Shown piece after piece: positions 63,215 to 64,000 of a stretch of DNA of 64,000 bases (its first letter is position 1; each line of letters starts with the position of its first letter). Position numbers and translations under genes: made by a program. The notes under the pieces were generated by a model. The model did no database searches, was not told the DNA's origin, and worked only from the letters and a program-made list of their open reading frames with translations. This stretch comes from Bifidobacterium primatium (lineage in GTDB: Bacteria; Actinomycetota; Actinomycetes; Actinomycetales; Bifidobacteriaceae), in the NCBI RefSeq assembly GCF_002802875.1, contig NZ_PEBI01000001.1:211830-275829 (forward strand), given 5' to 3'.

Positions 63215-64000
63215 CTACTTCGTGCGCTCGAGGGCCTGGTCGAGGTCGGCGATGAGGTCGTCGACGTTCTCGATGCCCACGGAAAGACGGATGAGGTTGT
63301 CGGGCACCTGCAGCGTGGTGCCGGCCACGGAGGCGTGGGTCATGGCGGCCGGGTGCTCGATCAGCGACTCCACGCCGCCCAGCGATTCGGCCAGCGTGAA
63401 GATCTCGGTGGATTCGGCGAACCTCAGCGCCGCGTCACGTCCTGCGGCGAGCTGCACGGAGACCACGCCGCCGAAGCCGCCGTGCATCTGACGGGCGGCG
63501 ATGTCGTGGCCCGGATGCGATTCGAGACCCGGGTACAGCACCTTCTCCACCTCGGGCAGGCCGACGAGGTGCTCGGCCACGGCGAGCGCGTTGGCGCTGT
63601 GGCGCTTCACGCGCAGTTCGAGGGTCTTCAGTCCTCGGGTCTGCAGCCAGGAGTCGAACGGGGCGGGCACGGCGCCGGCGGAGTTCTGCAGGAAGGCCAC
63701 GGCGTCGCGGGTCTCCTCGTCGTTGGTCACGATGGCGCCGCCGACCACGTCGGAGTGGCCGCCGATGTACTTCGTGGTGGAGTAGACCACGTGGTCGGCG
63801 CCGAGTTCGAGCGGATGCTGGAGCACCGGCGAGGCGAACGTGTTGTCGACGACCACCTTGGTGCCGTGCTCGTGGGCGAGCGCGGAGACGGCCTCCACAT
63901 CGGTGATGCGCAGCATCGGGTTCGACGGGGTCTCCACCCAGATGTAGGCGTAGTCGTTGGCGGCCAGCGCCTCCTTGACGGCGTCGACGTTCGAGATGTC
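63215..64000 (-). CDS. metB: Cystathionine gamma-synthase-type PLP enzyme (5' end outside window)
   Basis: C-terminal 261 residues of a Cys/Met-metabolism PLP enzyme. Visible: VETPSNPML, VVVDNTFASPVLQHPLELGAD, the PLP-lysine motif YSTTKYIGGHSD, FLQNSAGAVPAPFDSWLQTRGLKTL, and the C-terminal SLGGVESLIEHPAAMTHAS with RLSVGIENVDDLIADL. The order fits cystathionine gamma-synthase or gamma-lyase; the PFDSW...RGLKTL pattern suits the synthase/lyase of actinobacteria. The frame is open to the window edge. The metB symbol is tentative. Confidence 0.85.
   Translation of the reverse strand, partial: DISNVDAVKEALAANDYAYIWVETPSNPMLRITDVEAVSALAHEHGTKVVVDNTFASPVLQHPLELGADHVVYSTTKYIGGHSDVVGGAIVTNDEETRDAVAFLQNSAGAVPAPFDSWLQTRGLKTLELRVKRHSANALAVAEHLVGLPEVEKVLYPGLESHPGHDIAARQMHGGFGGVVSVQLAAGRDAALRFAESTEIFTLAESLGGVESLIEHPAAMTHASVAGTTLQVPDNLIRLSVGIENVDDLIADLDQALERTK

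Overview
The window is high-GC DNA from an actinobacterium. The gene families (LuxS, large two-gene YhgE/Pip systems, LacI/ROK-controlled sugar operons, F420-free central metabolism) and the style of the intergenic palindromes point to a Bifidobacterium-like organism. That placement is an inference; no species can be named. There are no rRNA genes, insertion sequences, prophage or CRISPR arrays. The only tRNA is tRNA-Arg(TCT).

Layout. 0-2.5 kb: 3' part of a divergent DXS-like transketolase and a small repeat protein. 2.5-6.8 kb: complete riboflavin operon (ribD-ribE-ribBA-ribH, minus strand) behind an FMN riboswitch with an intrinsic terminator. 7.0-7.25 kb: a regular 52-bp array of five palindromes. 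7.4-16.9 kb: a DHA2-type exporter, a DEAD-box helicase with an apparent C-terminal frameshift, an unknown protein divergent from a DUF262/RAMA protein, a 41-aa peptide gene, RarD and a membrane protein. 17-22.5 kb: SWIM/SNF2 helicase, esterase, tRNA-Arg and a base-excision glycosylase.

22.6-53.8 kb is mostly sugar-acid and polyol catabolism, broken by a housekeeping block (dnaG, alr, an ABC ATPase, an amino-acid permease). Three paralogous modules each have an MHS-type transporter, one or more dehydrogenases, and a divergent LacI regulator of one subfamily: module C (22.6-27.4 kb), module A (42.3-48.6 kb, with an enolase-superfamily sugar-acid dehydratase) and module B (48.75-53.8 kb). Between them lie a pentitol operon (polyol permease, polyol SDR, pentulose kinase) under a ROK regulator, and a gluconokinase plus 6-phosphogluconate dehydrogenase pair under a GntR regulator. 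A plausible scheme is idonate or ketogluconate to gluconate, to 6-phosphogluconate, to ribulose-5-phosphate, with polyols entering through xylulose-5-phosphate. The dehydratase implies an additional branch to 2-keto-3-deoxygluconate, whose next enzymes are not in the window.

53.9-64 kb: luxS, a GNAT acetyltransferase, recQ, a TetR regulator divergent from two YhgE/Pip membrane proteins, and the 3' part of a cystathionine gamma-synthase-type gene. Many convergent gene pairs are separated by long perfect or near-perfect palindromes, three of which belong to one dispersed family.
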